The notes: generated by a model from the letters alone, not told the origin. 64,000 nt of DNA from Metabacillus arenae (GCF_014773385.1 NZ_JACXAI010000008.1:1-64000); one strand, 5' to 3'; positions 52,678 through 62,811 are shown, numbered from the stretch's first letter. A program made the numbers and translations.

Positions 52678-54873
52678 ATGGCAATTATTTTTGAGGAAAA
52701 ACAAAACATCTTTCATTTACAAGCAAACGATACAAGCTATGTGATGCAAATTATTCGCGATGGATATTTATCGCATTTATATTGGGGACGAAAAATAAAT
52801 CAATACAATCATTCCAATAAGCTGCAGTTTGTCGATCGTGCCTTTTCAGGAAATCCCTATCCGTCAATAGATCGTACATTTTCTCTTGACACATTGCCAC
52901 AGGAGTATCCTGGATATGGGAATACAGATTATAGAAATCCTGCCTATCAACTGCAGCTTGATAATGGTACGACTGTTACAGACTTACGCTACAAATCACA
53001 TGTCATCTATAAAGGAAAGCCGGCGCTTGAAGGCCTGCCGGCAGTATACGCAGAGGATAAAAACGAAGCAGAAACTCTTGAAATCACCCTCGAGGATCAG
53101 ATAGCAGACATAAGCGTACTATTGACTTATACAGTTTATGAACAGCGAAATGTTATCACCAGAACGGCAAAAATAATAAATACCGGATCCGCGTCAGTTG
53201 ATCTAAAAAGAGCATTAAGTGTAAATATTGATTTCCGTGATGCTGATTTTGATTTTCTCCATCTCCCTGGTGCATGGGGGAGAGAGCGTCACATAGAGAG
53301 ACAACCGCTCAGGTCAGGTATTCAATCTGTTGAAAGCCGGAGAGGGGCAAGCAGTCATCAACACAATCCATTCGTTGCATTATTACGAAAAGGTACGAAT
53401 GAAGACAATGGAGAAGTCTTTGGTTTGAATCTTGTATACAGTGGTAATTTCTTAGCACAGGCTGAGGTTGACCAGTTTAATAACACGAGAGTTTCTTTAG
53501 GCATTAACCCGTTTGATTTTAACTGGAAGCTAAACCCTGGTGAAAGCTTTCAATGTCCAGAGGCGGTAATGGTCTATTCGCATGAAGGTCTGGGCGGTAT
53601 GTCAAGAACGTTCCATGATCTCTATCGTACACGTCTATGCAGAGGGACATTCAGGGATAAAGAGCGTCCGATTTTAATTAATAACTGGGAAGCCACCTAT
53701 TTTGATTTCAATGCCGATAAGATCGAACAAATTGCTAAAGCTGGTAAAGAATTAGGGATCGAACTATTTGTCTTAGATGATGGTTGGTTTGGTAAACGTG
53801 ATGATGATACATCATCACTTGGAGATTGGTTTGTCGATAAAGGTAAATTACCAAGCGGTCTTGAGGATTTGGTAAACCGCGTCCGGAACATGGACATGGA
53901 ATTTGGATTATGGTTTGAGCCGGAGATGATTTCTGTCAATAGTGATCTATACAGAAAACATCCGGATTGGTGTCTGCATGTACCGAATCGCACGCGCTCT
54001 GAAAGCAGAAATCAGCTGGTTCTTGATTTTTCAAGAAAAGATGTTTGTGATGAAATGATAAAAATGGTATCTGACATTTTGGCTAGTTGTCCAATAACCT
54101 ATGTGAAATGGGATATGAACCGACATATGACAGAAATTGGTTCAGCTATTCTTCCCCCTGATCAACAGAGAGAAACAGCTCATCGATATATGCTTGGCTT
54201 ATATAGAGTGATGGATGAAATCACTGCAGCGTTTCCGCATGTCTTGTTTGAAAGCTGCTCTGGAGGCGGCGGACGCTTTGATCCGGGAATTCTTTATTAC
54301 ATGCCGCAAACATGGACAAGTGATAACACAGATGCGATTTCACGCTTGAAGATTCAATACGGAACAAGTCTCGTTTATCCAATTAGTTCAATGGGATCGC
54401 ACGTTTCAGATATTCCGAATCATCAAGTTCATCGCTATACTTCTTTAGATATTCGCGGAGACGCGGCAATGTCAGGAAATTTAGGGTACGAGCTCGATTT
54501 ATCAAAGTTAACTGAAAAAGAAAAAGAAGTAGTTAAGAAGCAGGTTTCAACCTATAAAGAAATAAGAAAGCTTATTCAATTTGGCGATTTCTACAGGCTG
54601 ATAAGTCCATTCGAAAACAATGAGGCAGCATGGGCATTTATAAATAAAGATAAAGATGAAGCAATTGTCTTTTATTTTCGACTATTATCTGAAGCGAACA
54701 GTCCGTTTGAGAGCTTCAAAGTAAAAGGACTTGATCCATTAAAGTCCTATAAGGTGGAAAACACAAATGACATTTATGGAGGAGATGAGCTTGAGTTTGT
54801 TGGTTTAAGCGTACCAACAGAACTGAATGGTGATTTTCAAAGCCATGTCTGGCGATTAAAGGCTTTAAAGTAA
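52678..54873 (+). CDS. Alpha-galactosidase, GH36
   Basis: A 731-residue cytoplasmic enzyme that removes terminal alpha-1,6-galactose from melibiose, raffinose and stachyose. The catalytic nucleophile Asp lies in YVKWDMNRHMTE and the acid/base Asp in TSDNTDAISRLKIQYG; FESCSGGGGRFDPGILYYMP is the GH36 signature, and LFVLDDGWFGKRDDD and GLWFEPEMIS are also conserved. Length is normal for GH36 of Bacillus. CGGAGTG lies before the chosen ATG; an in-frame GTG 12 bp upstream overlaps that site. No signal peptide, so substrate must be imported first by the msm transporter. Confidence 0.95.
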   Translation: MAIIFEEKQNIFHLQANDTSYVMQIIRDGYLSHLYWGRKINQYNHSNKLQFVDRAFSGNPYPSIDRTFSLDTLPQEYPGYGNTDYRNPAYQLQLDNGTTVTDLRYKSHVIYKGKPALEGLPAVYAEDKNEAETLEITLEDQIADISVLLTYTVYEQRNVITRTAKIINTGSASVDLKRALSVNIDFRDADFDFLHLPGAWGRERHIERQPLRSGIQSVESRRGASSHQHNPFVALLRKGTNEDNGEVFGLNLVYSGNFLAQAEVDQFNNTRVSLGINPFDFNWKLNPGESFQCPEAVMVYSHEGLGGMSRTFHDLYRTRLCRGTFRDKERPILINNWEATYFDFNADKIEQIAKAGKELGIELFVLDDGWFGKRDDDTSSLGDWFVDKGKLPSGLEDLVNRVRNMDMEFGLWFEPEMISVNSDLYRKHPDWCLHVPNRTRSESRNQLVLDFSRKDVCDEMIKMVSDILASCPITYVKWDMNRHMTEIGSAILPPDQQRETAHRYMLGLYRVMDEITAAFPHVLFESCSGGGGRFDPGILYYMPQTWTSDNTDAISRLKIQYGTSLVYPISSMGSHVSDIPNHQVHRYTSLDIRGDAAMSGNLGYELDLSKLTEKEKEVVKKQVSTYKEIRKLIQFGDFYRLISPFENNEAAWAFINKDKDEAIVFYFRLLSEANSPFESFKVKGLDPLKSYKVENTNDIYGGDELEFVGLSVPTELNGDFQSHVWRLKALK

Positions 54874-54902
54874 TCTTCAATAAAAGCTTGTTACCTTAAA
54901 TT

Positions 54903-54940
54903 AAAAAGAAGCAATCGGTGATTTTACCGATTGCTTTTTA
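54903..54940. terminator. Bidirectional terminator between alpha-galactosidase and aldA
   Basis: GCAATCGGT and ACCGATTGC form a 9-bp stem with A-run before and T-run after, suited to both convergent genes. Confidence 0.9.
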
Positions 54941-54959
54941 AACTTCTCTTTTAACCTTT

Positions 54960-56405
54960 TTATAATTCATTCTTATATTGAAAGTACGCTACATGTGTGT
55001 GGAGGTAGTCCTCCATTCCGTGTTTTCCGTCTGCGCCTCCAAGGCCCGATTGTCTCATTCCGGCGTGGTATCCTTGGATGGCTTCGAAGTTTTCTCTGTT
55101 GATAAAGGTTTCGCCGAATTTAAGAGAATTCACAACGTGCATGGCTTCATGAAGGTTTTCCGTGTAAACAGAGGAGGAGAGTCCATATTTTGTATCATTT
55201 GCCATGGTGATGGCCTCTTCGAGATTGTCATAAATGATAACAGGTAAGACGGGCCCGAAAATCTCCTCCTGAATAATTTCCATGTCTTGCGTTACGTTTG
55301 TGAGAATTGTTGGCTCATAATAATAACCGTTTTTACGATCTACTTGACTGCCTCCTGTTAAAACTTCTGCTCCATCCTTGCGAGCATTTTGGACCATTTC
55401 ATCGACGGTTTTTAAACGATCTTCGCTTATGAGCGGTCCCATATCAATATCTCTCGAATCAAGCGGATTACCTATTGTTACTTCTTTCATCGCGTCTGTT
55501 AATTTCTTAATAAAAGAATCTGCTATCATACGGTGAACATAGACTCTTTCCGCATTTGTACATGCCTGACCGGCATTTGTTAATCGTGATTGTTTAATGT
55601 TCTCTATCGCTAAATCCAGATCTGCATTCTCTGTCACAATTGCAGGTGCTTTTCCGCCCAACTCAAGGTTTACTTTTGTAATGTTTTTGGCAGCGGCTTC
55701 CATCACTTTTTGGCCTGCTTTAATACTCCCGGTCATCGTCACCATGCCGACCTTAGGATGAGACGCCATCGCATTTCCGATCGTCGAGCCTTTTCCTGTA
55801 ATAAAGTTGTATACTCCTTTAGGCAGATTTAATTCATGAATAATCTTCGTAAACTCATTCGCTGTATTTGGAGTTTGCTGACTTGGTTTTAAAACGATAG
55901 TACAGCCTGTGACAAGAGCGGTTGCGACCTTGCGCGCTAAAATAAACACAGGAAAATTCCAAGGAACTATTCCGGCTACAACACCAATAGGGCGGCGATA
56001 AATAAAAATATTTTCGTTCGGTCGATCGCTTTGGACAATTTCGCCATCCATCCGCCTTGCCCAGTCTGCCATATATCTAAAATAATCAATTGCAGTATCT
56101 ACTTCAGCTTCCGCCTGGTCGTACGGTTTTCCTTGTTCCTCCTGCAAAAGCTTAATAAATGTGTCTTTTTTCTGTTCAAGCCGATCTCCAATTTGGCGAA
56201 CGATTTTTCCTCTTTCAACCGGCGATACTTTTTCCCACTCTTTTTGAGCGCGATCAGCCGCTTCGATTGCTTTATTCGCATCTTCTTCTGTACCATTAGC
56301 AATTTTTGAAATGACATCACCTGTAGAAGGATTCAAGACATCAATAGTTTCACTAGATTCAGATTCCGTATAATGGCCATTAATATATAGGTTGAATGGT
56401 TGCAT
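54960..56405 (-). CDS. aldA: NAD-dependent aldehyde dehydrogenase (AldA type)
   Basis: A 481-residue aldehyde dehydrogenase oxidising small aldehydes such as lactaldehyde or glycolaldehyde. Motifs: IVPWNFPVFILARKVATALV (cofactor region), the general-base Glu in VNLELGGKAPAIV, the catalytic Cys in RLTNAGQACTNAERVYVH and EIIQEEIFGPVLPVIIYDNL near the C-terminus. The NAGQACTNAERVYV form is typical of AldA. GAGGAGG precedes the ATG. Substrate is inferred from subfamily; no pathway genes are adjacent. Confidence 0.88.
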   Translation of the reverse strand: MQPFNLYINGHYTESESSETIDVLNPSTGDVISKIANGTEEDANKAIEAADRAQKEWEKVSPVERGKIVRQIGDRLEQKKDTFIKLLQEEQGKPYDQAEAEVDTAIDYFRYMADWARRMDGEIVQSDRPNENIFIYRRPIGVVAGIVPWNFPVFILARKVATALVTGCTIVLKPSQQTPNTANEFTKIIHELNLPKGVYNFITGKGSTIGNAMASHPKVGMVTMTGSIKAGQKVMEAAAKNITKVNLELGGKAPAIVTENADLDLAIENIKQSRLTNAGQACTNAERVYVHRMIADSFIKKLTDAMKEVTIGNPLDSRDIDMGPLISEDRLKTVDEMVQNARKDGAEVLTGGSQVDRKNGYYYEPTILTNVTQDMEIIQEEIFGPVLPVIIYDNLEEAITMANDTKYGLSSSVYTENLHEAMHVVNSLKFGETFINRENFEAIQGYHAGMRQSGLGGADGKHGMEDYLHTHVAYFQYKNEL

Positions 56406-56544
56406 AAAAAAATCCTCCTCATTATGTTGTTAATTGACTCCTTCCACGACTTCAAAAAGCTTAAACATTAAAGGGTGTTTAGAACAAGAATAGACGGGAA
56501 ATTCAGATAAGGAGTAGTCCTTTTACATAGGGAGTGAAAAAGAA

Positions 56545-58137
56545 ATGATTATTAATAATGTTAGAATCTATCAGCCTTATAGTCATTACCATTCAGATGA
56601 CATTTATCATGTCCGCTTTGAAAAAGGAAAAATAGAAGAAATAAGAAAAGGGAAAACAGATGAGATTGGAGAGCATATTATAGAGGCAAACGAACGAACA
56701 ATAGCTCCATCTTTTATTGATTCTCATATGCATTTGCTTCGCTATGGTCTTTTGAAAAAAGAACTTGATTTAAGGCATGTAGACAGCTGGGAAATGATGA
56801 AAGAAGAAGTCGCTGAATTTCATTCTGAAATGGAGGAGCATGATTGGATAAGCGGGAAAGGCTTTGATGATGCAAAATTTGATGACATTGCTTCGTATTT
56901 AACTGCGAAAGATCTTGATCAAATTCATCTCAATAAAAAGATATTTTTTCTTCATCAAGATGGCCATGAATGTGTCGTAAATGATAAAGTGCTAGATTTG
57001 CTAAAGGAAGAGGAAAATTTTAAATTAGAGCCAGACGATTTTAAGGAAACAGATGATCATGGAAACTGGAATGGACGATTTAAGGACACAGCTGTCCATT
57101 ATATTAAACGCCATTTTTTAGATCGCACGGTTGAAGATGCAAAGCTTGCCATCGAAAAAGCCATCCCCCACCTGCTGCAATTCGGGATTACAACAGTCCA
57201 TACAGATGACCTCAATTTCATAGGCAGCTATGACAGGTTATGGAGGGCTTATCGGGAGCTGGAGGAAGAAGGGAAGCTTCCAATCACTGTCTTTCTGCAT
57301 CATTATATATTTAATGAAGAAGATTTGAAGAGGTTTATAAAGGAGGTGGATAAGCGCACTGGTCAAGGAAGCACAAAGGTAAAGGTAGGTGCCATAAAAA
57401 TCTTTCTTGATGGGACGCAGCGTCTGCATACCGCTGCTATGAGATTTCCTTATCATGATAAACCTCAAACTTATGGGAATTGCATTTATACCCAACAACA
57501 ATTAAATGAGATGCTGCAGATTGCGGGTAGTGAGAATATGCAGGTTGCGATGCATGCTATCGGAGATCGAGCAGTCGAACAAGCCCTTGAAGCTCTCGAG
57601 CAGAATGAGGCAAAAACAAATCAATTAAACCATCGAATCGTTCATGCTCAAACCCTGGGACCAGACCTTATTGAAAAACTGGAAAGAGTAAAGCCATATA
57701 TTGAAACACAGCCGTCATTTTTGCTGAAAGAATGGAATAAGAAAGAGAAGTGGGCAGGAAAGGAACTGGCACCCTATTGTGATGCATTCGGGACTATGCA
57801 AAGACGGAATATTCCATTTACCTTAAGCTCTGATTGCCCGATTGGTGAACTAAACCCGTTTGAAACGATATTCGCGGCAGTAAATCGAACAGATAAACAT
57901 CACCAGCCAGAAGGAGGCTGGATGCCGAAGGAAAAATTGTCACTTGATGAATCCTATTATGCCTTCACCACAACACCGGTTGAACTTGAACTTACAAATG
58001 ATCGAAAAGGCAAAATCGAAAAAGGCTTTCCCGCCGATTTTGTTTTGTTGTCCCACCATCCTCATGAGGTTGATGCTAAAGAATTGCGTCACATTGAGGT
58101 AATAGAGACATGGATAGATGGAAAAAGAGTGTATTAA
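56545..58137 (+). CDS. Amidohydrolase family protein (YtcJ-like)
   Basis: A 530-residue amidohydrolase_3 member. Metal and active-site motifs are IAPSFIDSHMHLLRYG, FFLHQDGHECVV, GITTVHTDDLNF, VAMHAIGDRAVEQAL and TLSSDCPIGELNPFETI, all in family order. The family hydrolyses C-N bonds in diverse substrates such as hydantoin-like or formamide compounds; the real substrate is unknown. AGGGAGTG gives the start. It stands alone between convergent neighbours. Confidence 0.88.
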   Translation: MIINNVRIYQPYSHYHSDDIYHVRFEKGKIEEIRKGKTDEIGEHIIEANERTIAPSFIDSHMHLLRYGLLKKELDLRHVDSWEMMKEEVAEFHSEMEEHDWISGKGFDDAKFDDIASYLTAKDLDQIHLNKKIFFLHQDGHECVVNDKVLDLLKEEENFKLEPDDFKETDDHGNWNGRFKDTAVHYIKRHFLDRTVEDAKLAIEKAIPHLLQFGITTVHTDDLNFIGSYDRLWRAYRELEEEGKLPITVFLHHYIFNEEDLKRFIKEVDKRTGQGSTKVKVGAIKIFLDGTQRLHTAAMRFPYHDKPQTYGNCIYTQQQLNEMLQIAGSENMQVAMHAIGDRAVEQALEALEQNEAKTNQLNHRIVHAQTLGPDLIEKLERVKPYIETQPSFLLKEWNKKEKWAGKELAPYCDAFGTMQRRNIPFTLSSDCPIGELNPFETIFAAVNRTDKHHQPEGGWMPKEKLSLDESYYAFTTTPVELELTNDRKGKIEKGFPADFVLLSHHPHEVDAKELRHIEVIETWIDGKRVY

Positions 58138-58154
58138 AGTCCTAATGATAAATA

Positions 58155-58275
58155 CTAATTCGGCCGGCCAATTAGGGAATCCGACTAATGAATCGAAAAT
58201 TCGTCCAATTCAAGTGACAATCCGGTAAATTAGGCAATTCGTCCATCCGGAATTGAATCGCGGTTGATTCAAATA
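58155..58275. repeat. Family 2 minisatellite, second cluster
   Basis: Units such as TTCGTCCAATTCAAGTGACAATCCG and AATTCGTCCATCCGGAATTG echo the array at 24650-24815 (CCAATTC, ATCCG, TTCG core). Degenerate, no coding frame. Confidence 0.6.
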
Positions 58276-58289
58276 ATTAAATTAATGAA

Positions 58290-58324
58290 AAAAGCTGACT
58301 CATCAAAAGTCAGCCTGTTTTATT
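58290..58324 (-). terminator. Terminator, best oriented for the subtilisin gene
   Basis: GCTGACT and AGTCAGC form the stem. The minus strand carries a TTTTTT tail, the plus strand a weaker TGTTTTATT. Confidence 0.8.
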
Positions 58325-58338
58325 GGGAAAGCTAAATT

Positions 58339-59316
58339 CTAAAACCATCCCATTCTTCTATTTGTTCTAACTTGTAGCCGCCTTGCTTGTTCTTCAAGTA
58401 AATCAGGAGTTGTTAAATAAACTAATCCATTTCCTTCTAATGAATTTGGGTGTCCAAGCGGCAGCGTTCTTTTAATAAGCTGAGAATACAACTCAGGTTC
58501 GGAGAATTTCCGCTCGAATTGATCTTCTGTTTGATTTTTGATTAAAGCCAGTGAGCCGGCAACATGCGGGGCTGCCATTGATGTCCCGCTGTATGATGCA
58601 TATTTGCCATCCGGAATAGATGAGAGAATATTTTCGCCAGGAGCAACTAAGTCGATTTCATTGTTGGAGTTTGTAAAGTAAGAAGATTTACGCTCGAAAT
58701 TAATCGCACCGACAGATATGACTTCATTATAGCCGGCAGGATACGAGAACTCGGAGGTTTGATGGTTATTGTCTCCGTTATTCCCGGCAGCACAAACGAC
58801 TAAAATGTTTTCTTTCACAGCACGCTTTATCGCTTGATGAAGAGAGGTGGCTTTATCAGGTCCTCCGAGTGACATTGTGATAATATCAACTTTTTGGTCG
58901 ACAGCATAATTTATCGCATTCGTAATCCATTCATAAGCCCCTGAGCCTTCTTTGCCTGCTAGTACTTTCAATATTAGTAAGTTAACATCTGGTGCTACAC
59001 CAACAACTCCAGATTCATTTTCTTTGGCAGCAATAGTGCCTGCAACATGAGTCCCATGTCCATTGTAATCTCGATAAATAGAAGGATTTCCGCCGTCATC
59101 ATCTGTGAAATTTCTTCCGCCGGTAATGGCATGGCTGAGGTCTGGATGCTCAATGTCACAGCCTGTATCAAGAACGGCAATCGTCACACTTTTCCCAGTA
59201 TACCCTTTTGACCACATTTTTGGGGCCTGGATTAAGTCCACCCCTTGAGGGATTTCATTTGCTTGCTGAACTACTTCCTCCACAAGGTAAGGAACTAAGT
59301 GCATTTTTTTCTCCAT
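58339..59316 (-). CDS. ispA: Intracellular subtilisin-like serine protease
   Basis: A 325-residue S8 protease without a signal peptide. The short N-terminal prosequence holds the LVPY version of the LIPY/F inhibitory motif typical of intracellular subtilisins. The catalytic triad is visible: Asp in VLDTGCDIEHPDL, His in GHGTHVAGTI and Ser in GTSMAAPHVAGS, with oxyanion Asn in CAAGNNGDNNH. It degrades cytoplasmic protein in stationary phase after propeptide removal. AAGGAGG precedes the ATG. Confidence 0.93.
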   Translation of the reverse strand: MEKKMHLVPYLVEEVVQQANEIPQGVDLIQAPKMWSKGYTGKSVTIAVLDTGCDIEHPDLSHAITGGRNFTDDDGGNPSIYRDYNGHGTHVAGTIAAKENESGVVGVAPDVNLLILKVLAGKEGSGAYEWITNAINYAVDQKVDIITMSLGGPDKATSLHQAIKRAVKENILVVCAAGNNGDNNHQTSEFSYPAGYNEVISVGAINFERKSSYFTNSNNEIDLVAPGENILSSIPDGKYASYSGTSMAAPHVAGSLALIKNQTEDQFERKFSEPELYSQLIKRTLPLGHPNSLEGNGLVYLTTPDLLEEQARRLQVRTNRRMGWF

Positions 59317-59507
59317 TATATTTCCTCCTTAAAAGTTGGAATAGAGAAACCCATCGAGTAAATTCTATGGAAGTTTCATAAAATTATATGTTAAAATTTA
59401 AATTTTCGAAAGAACCGTTTGTCCTAATTATTTGATTTTTTACAAAATAGACTGGAATTTTCTTGGAGATTTGGTATACTACCAATTAACTAAATAAGTA
59501 AATCAAT

Positions 59508-59738
59508 GAAAAAGAGAGTAATTATCTGATGAAAGTCACAGCGAATCAGGGACAGTGTAAGCCTGATGCTAAATCGATAATGAAGCGCACTTTTTGGATG
59601 CTTTCTTGAAACATGAGTATGGAAAGCCGGGATATGGCTCCCGTTATCATATGTAAGCAGGTTCTTTTATAGAACAAATTGGAGTGGCACCGCGGGAAAT
59701 AAACCTCTCGTCTCTATTTAGAGACGGGAGGTTTTTTA
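59508..59738 (+). promoter_or_regulatory. T-box leader of argS
   Basis: The T-box core TGGAGTGGCACCGCGGG is at 59680-59696, followed by the terminator GTCTC...GAGAC inside CCTC...GAGG with a T-run. Stem I begins with GAGAGTAA and carries AATCAGGGACAGTGTAAGCC. A CGC triplet at 59586-59588 followed by A is a candidate arginine specifier. A TATACT box lies at about 59474. Uncharged arginine tRNA would allow read-through into argS, whose start is 165 bp downstream. Confidence 0.92.
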
Positions 59739-59902
59739 TGTATTAAGGTTTTTTTTCAAAAAATTATTGAAGCATTGTGCAATCTCTTTTTGAGGTGAAA
59801 TGTTGGATGTGAGACTCGAAATAATCGGAGACACACCGGTTGAATTTATTTAACTTTCTGTTTAACTTCAAAAGCAAAAAATTGAAAAAGGAGACAAGAA
59901 AA

Positions 59903-61597
59903 ATGATTTGGAAAGAAAAGCTTGCATTATCCCTTTCTAAAGTAATTGAGAAGGATATGGAATTCTCTAAAATAGAGCAGTTAATTGAAAAACCAAAAAA
60001 TGATGACTTTGGAGATTTAGCTTTTCCGTGCTTCACTTTGGCAAAGAAAGAAAAAAAATCTCCGCATCTTATTGCAAAAGAAATTAGCGGCAAATTAAAT
60101 TCAAGCGATTATGAAAAAATAGAGGCAGTAGGTGGATACATCAATATTTTTTTAAAGAAGAAAACAGTAGCAAAAAAAATCATTCACGAAATAATTAAAA
60201 AGAAAGATAAATATGGATCACAAAATAAAGGAAAAGGCGCCCGGATTACGATCGACATGTCTTCTCCAAATATCGCAAAGCCTTTCTCAATGGGGCACCT
60301 GCGTTCAACTGTGATCGGTCATTCTCTTTCCTTAATCATTGAAAAGTTTGGATTTAAACCAGTGAAAATTAATTATATCGGCGACTGGGGGACACAATTT
60401 GGTAAATTAATAACAGCATATAAGCTATGGGGAAATGAGGAAAAAGTAAAACGACAGCCAATTCAAGAGCTTTTAACTTTATATGTTCAGTTTCATGAAA
60501 AAGCAGAAACACATCCTAAACTTGTGGAGGAAGGAAGACAATGGTTTAAAAAGCTTGAAGAAGGGGATAAAGAAGCTTTGTCATTATGGAAATGGTTTCG
60601 GGATGAATCGTTAAAAGAGTTTTTTAGAATATATAAACTGCTGAATGTTTCCTTTGATTCATATGCAGGAGAAGCCTTTTATAATGACAAAATGGATCAA
60701 GTAGTTGAGAAGTTAGAAGAAACCGGACTCCTTGTCGAATCTGATCATGCAAAGGTAGTACCCTTGCCAGGTGAAGATTTGCCACCTTGTCTAATTAAAA
60801 AATCAGATGGTGCCACACTATATGCCACCCGGGACCTTGCGGCGGCAATTTACCGCAAACACCAATATGACTTCAAAAAATCTCTTTATGTAGTCGGAAA
60901 TGAGCAAACGCTTCATTTTAAACAGCTAAAAAGTGTCCTTAAAAAGATGGGGTATGCTTGGTCAGACCAAATGGATCATGTTCCATTTGGCATGATTTTA
61001 AAAGATGGAAAGAAAATGTCTACGAGAAAAGGCAAAGTTATTTTGTTGGAAGAAGTCCTAACCGAGTCGATCAAGCTGGCGTTACGTAATATCGAAGAAA
61101 AAAATCCAAATCTGCTTGAGAAAAAGGAAACCGCCAAAAAAGTTGGAGTTGGCGCTGTCATTTTTCATGACTTAAAGAACTTTAGAATGAACGATATTGA
61201 ATTTTCATTACCTGACATGCTGCGGTTTGAAGGAGAGACTGGCCCTTATGTTCAGTATACTTATGCAAGAGCAAGTTCTATATTAAAGAAGGGGAAAATC
61301 CCTTTGTCAGAAGAAGCGGAGTTAAGTTCATTAGATTGGAAATGTGAATGGAAGTTGGTAAAAAAGCTGGCAGAATTTCCAGCTGCAGTCCAAAAATCAC
61401 TTGAACTTTATGACCCTTCCCAAATAGCAAAGTATGCAATCGATCTAGCCCAAGCTTTTAACGCATATTACGGCGAAGTAAAGATTCTGGCTGAAACAGA
61501 AGGGAAGCAGGCAAGACTCGCAGTTGTATACTCAGTTACGATTGTCCTTCAAGAAAGCCTGAGATTATTAGGAATCGAAGCTCCAGAGGAAATGTAA
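59903..61597 (+). CDS. argS: Arginyl-tRNA synthetase
   Basis: Class I synthetase charging tRNA-Arg. The 564-residue protein has an N-terminal Add1-like domain, the HIGH-equivalent PNIAKPFSMGHLRSTVIG, INYIGDWGTQFGKLI, the KMSK-equivalent DGKKMSTRKGKV and the C-terminal anticodon-binding helices (FEGETGPYVQYTYARASSIL). I start at the ATG after AAAAGGAG; the frame extends 63 bp upstream without a site. T-box control suggests it may be the amino-acid-responsive copy in a genome with two argS genes, as in some Bacillus; that is inference. Confidence 0.95.
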   Translation: MIWKEKLALSLSKVIEKDMEFSKIEQLIEKPKNDDFGDLAFPCFTLAKKEKKSPHLIAKEISGKLNSSDYEKIEAVGGYINIFLKKKTVAKKIIHEIIKKKDKYGSQNKGKGARITIDMSSPNIAKPFSMGHLRSTVIGHSLSLIIEKFGFKPVKINYIGDWGTQFGKLITAYKLWGNEEKVKRQPIQELLTLYVQFHEKAETHPKLVEEGRQWFKKLEEGDKEALSLWKWFRDESLKEFFRIYKLLNVSFDSYAGEAFYNDKMDQVVEKLEETGLLVESDHAKVVPLPGEDLPPCLIKKSDGATLYATRDLAAAIYRKHQYDFKKSLYVVGNEQTLHFKQLKSVLKKMGYAWSDQMDHVPFGMILKDGKKMSTRKGKVILLEEVLTESIKLALRNIEEKNPNLLEKKETAKKVGVGAVIFHDLKNFRMNDIEFSLPDMLRFEGETGPYVQYTYARASSILKKGKIPLSEEAELSSLDWKCEWKLVKKLAEFPAAVQKSLELYDPSQIAKYAIDLAQAFNAYYGEVKILAETEGKQARLAVVYSVTIVLQESLRLLGIEAPEEM

Positions 61598-61639
61598 GTG
61601 AAAATACGTTTTTGAGTTTTTTTCTAGTAATTTTTAAAA

Positions 61640-61830
61640 AGTCAAAGTTAATTAAAGTGTTTTGTGGTAAAAGTTCGACTAGTCAAGCTTTGATTTCTAT
61701 TCCTTTTAAAATAAAGGCACTAGCGAACGCTTACGCTTTTCTTTTTTCGCTTATTCTACTCATTTGAAGGAAAAATAATGAAAACGGAGACAGAGCTACA
61801 AAAAAGGAGGATTCCTAATAGTGGAATCCT
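61640..61830. repeat. Partial GC-rich repeat and a perfect 9-bp hairpin
   Basis: GTTAATTAAAGTGTTTTGTG and GGCACTAGCGAACGCTTACGC then TTTTCTT are diverged ends of the dispersed repeat at 26240 and 26545. At about 61805-61830 GAGGATTCC and GGAATCCTC pair around TAATAGT without a T-run. From there to the next gene I see no gene; GACAAAGG and CCTTTGTC near 61916 and 62000 are weak inverted ends. Confidence 0.45.
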
Positions 61831-62067
61831 CAAGCAATTAGGCAGGTAATGAAAATGTATTTGTATTTTGCTCCTATAGATAGAGCTTGTATTTAATTAA
61901 TTGGTTTTAGTCTAGACAAAGGGTCTGTCAGCAAATCGTGAAAATGCTCATAAAACGTAACATTTTAAGAACTTATGACTAGTTTTAAGAGCCTTTGTCG
62001 GCTTGCAGGAATTTACGGGATCCTCTCTCGAATATTTGTGTAATCTAATTTCACAGGAGTGGATTCG

Positions 62068-62772
62068 ATGGAATACAAAACATTAACGAGAGCTAAAACG
62101 GTTAAAGTATTAGGGATCACAGCCCATGTTTTAAAGGGCTGGGAATCAGAATTTGAAGCTTTTTTGAATATCCCAAGAGATGAGAATAACACAAGAATTT
62201 ATTCAGAGAAAACTATAAAAACGTTACAAACGATTAAAGAAATGAAGGAAAAACATGTAGACAAAGAGACAATTGAGAAAATTCTTCAAATGCAGTTAAT
62301 GAATCGGGAAAAGGAAGAAAGAATGGAGAAAGAATTAGGATATTCTTATCAAATGAGAGAAAGTCTCAACAAGATGGAGACATTTATTGAATCGGAAAAA
62401 GTGAAAAATCTTTTAAATATCGAAAACCGCTTTTTCCAATTGGAGAAAAATGTTGTAGGGCAGGTTCAGGAAATGTTTCGAGGAGAGCTTGAAGCGGCTG
62501 CAACGGCACAAGTTCGTTTCCAAAAAGCTGAATTCGAAGAAATCGGTGACAAATTGTGTGACTTAGTTGATACATCTGAGAAAGAAAGAGCTTATTACCA
62601 AGCTGAGATCAATTATGAGAGAGAAATAGCAAAGCAACAAATTGCCCAGCGGGAAGAAAAATTCATTGCATTTGTAAAAGATCAAGCCCGTAAAAAAGAA
62701 GAAAAAGAAATGAAAAAAGAATCCAAATGGGGTTTAAATCTGTTCAAGCAATTTATTGGAGTCGCAAAATAA
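62068..62772 (+). CDS. MerR-like HTH protein with long coiled coil
   Basis: The 234-residue protein starts with a MerR-type winged helix (TRAKTVKVLGITAHVLKGWE; NNTRIYSEKTIKTLQTIKEM), then has a long charged helix to the end (AEINYEREIAKQQIAQREEK). The plan resembles RacA-type chromosome-anchoring proteins and MerR-like coiled-coil proteins of Bacillus, but no specific function is assigned. I start at ATG 62068, eight bases after AGGAG. A terminator follows. Confidence 0.75.
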   Translation: MEYKTLTRAKTVKVLGITAHVLKGWESEFEAFLNIPRDENNTRIYSEKTIKTLQTIKEMKEKHVDKETIEKILQMQLMNREKEERMEKELGYSYQMRESLNKMETFIESEKVKNLLNIENRFFQLEKNVVGQVQEMFRGELEAAATAQVRFQKAEFEEIGDKLCDLVDTSEKERAYYQAEINYEREIAKQQIAQREEKFIAFVKDQARKKEEKEMKKESKWGLNLFKQFIGVAK

Positions 62773-62780
62773 AATAATAA

Positions 62781-62811
62781 AGAAGATGGTTGGCTTCAAT
62801 CATCTTCTTTC
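62781..62811 (+). terminator. Terminator after the MerR-like gene
   Basis: AGAAGATGGTTG pairs with CAATCATCTTCT (one G-U), followed by TT. Confidence 0.75.

Noticed and set aside
61916-62010. Possible small inverted-end element (GACAAAGG/CCTTTGTC)
   Set aside because: The shared arms are short and the flanks do not pair; not enough to call an element.
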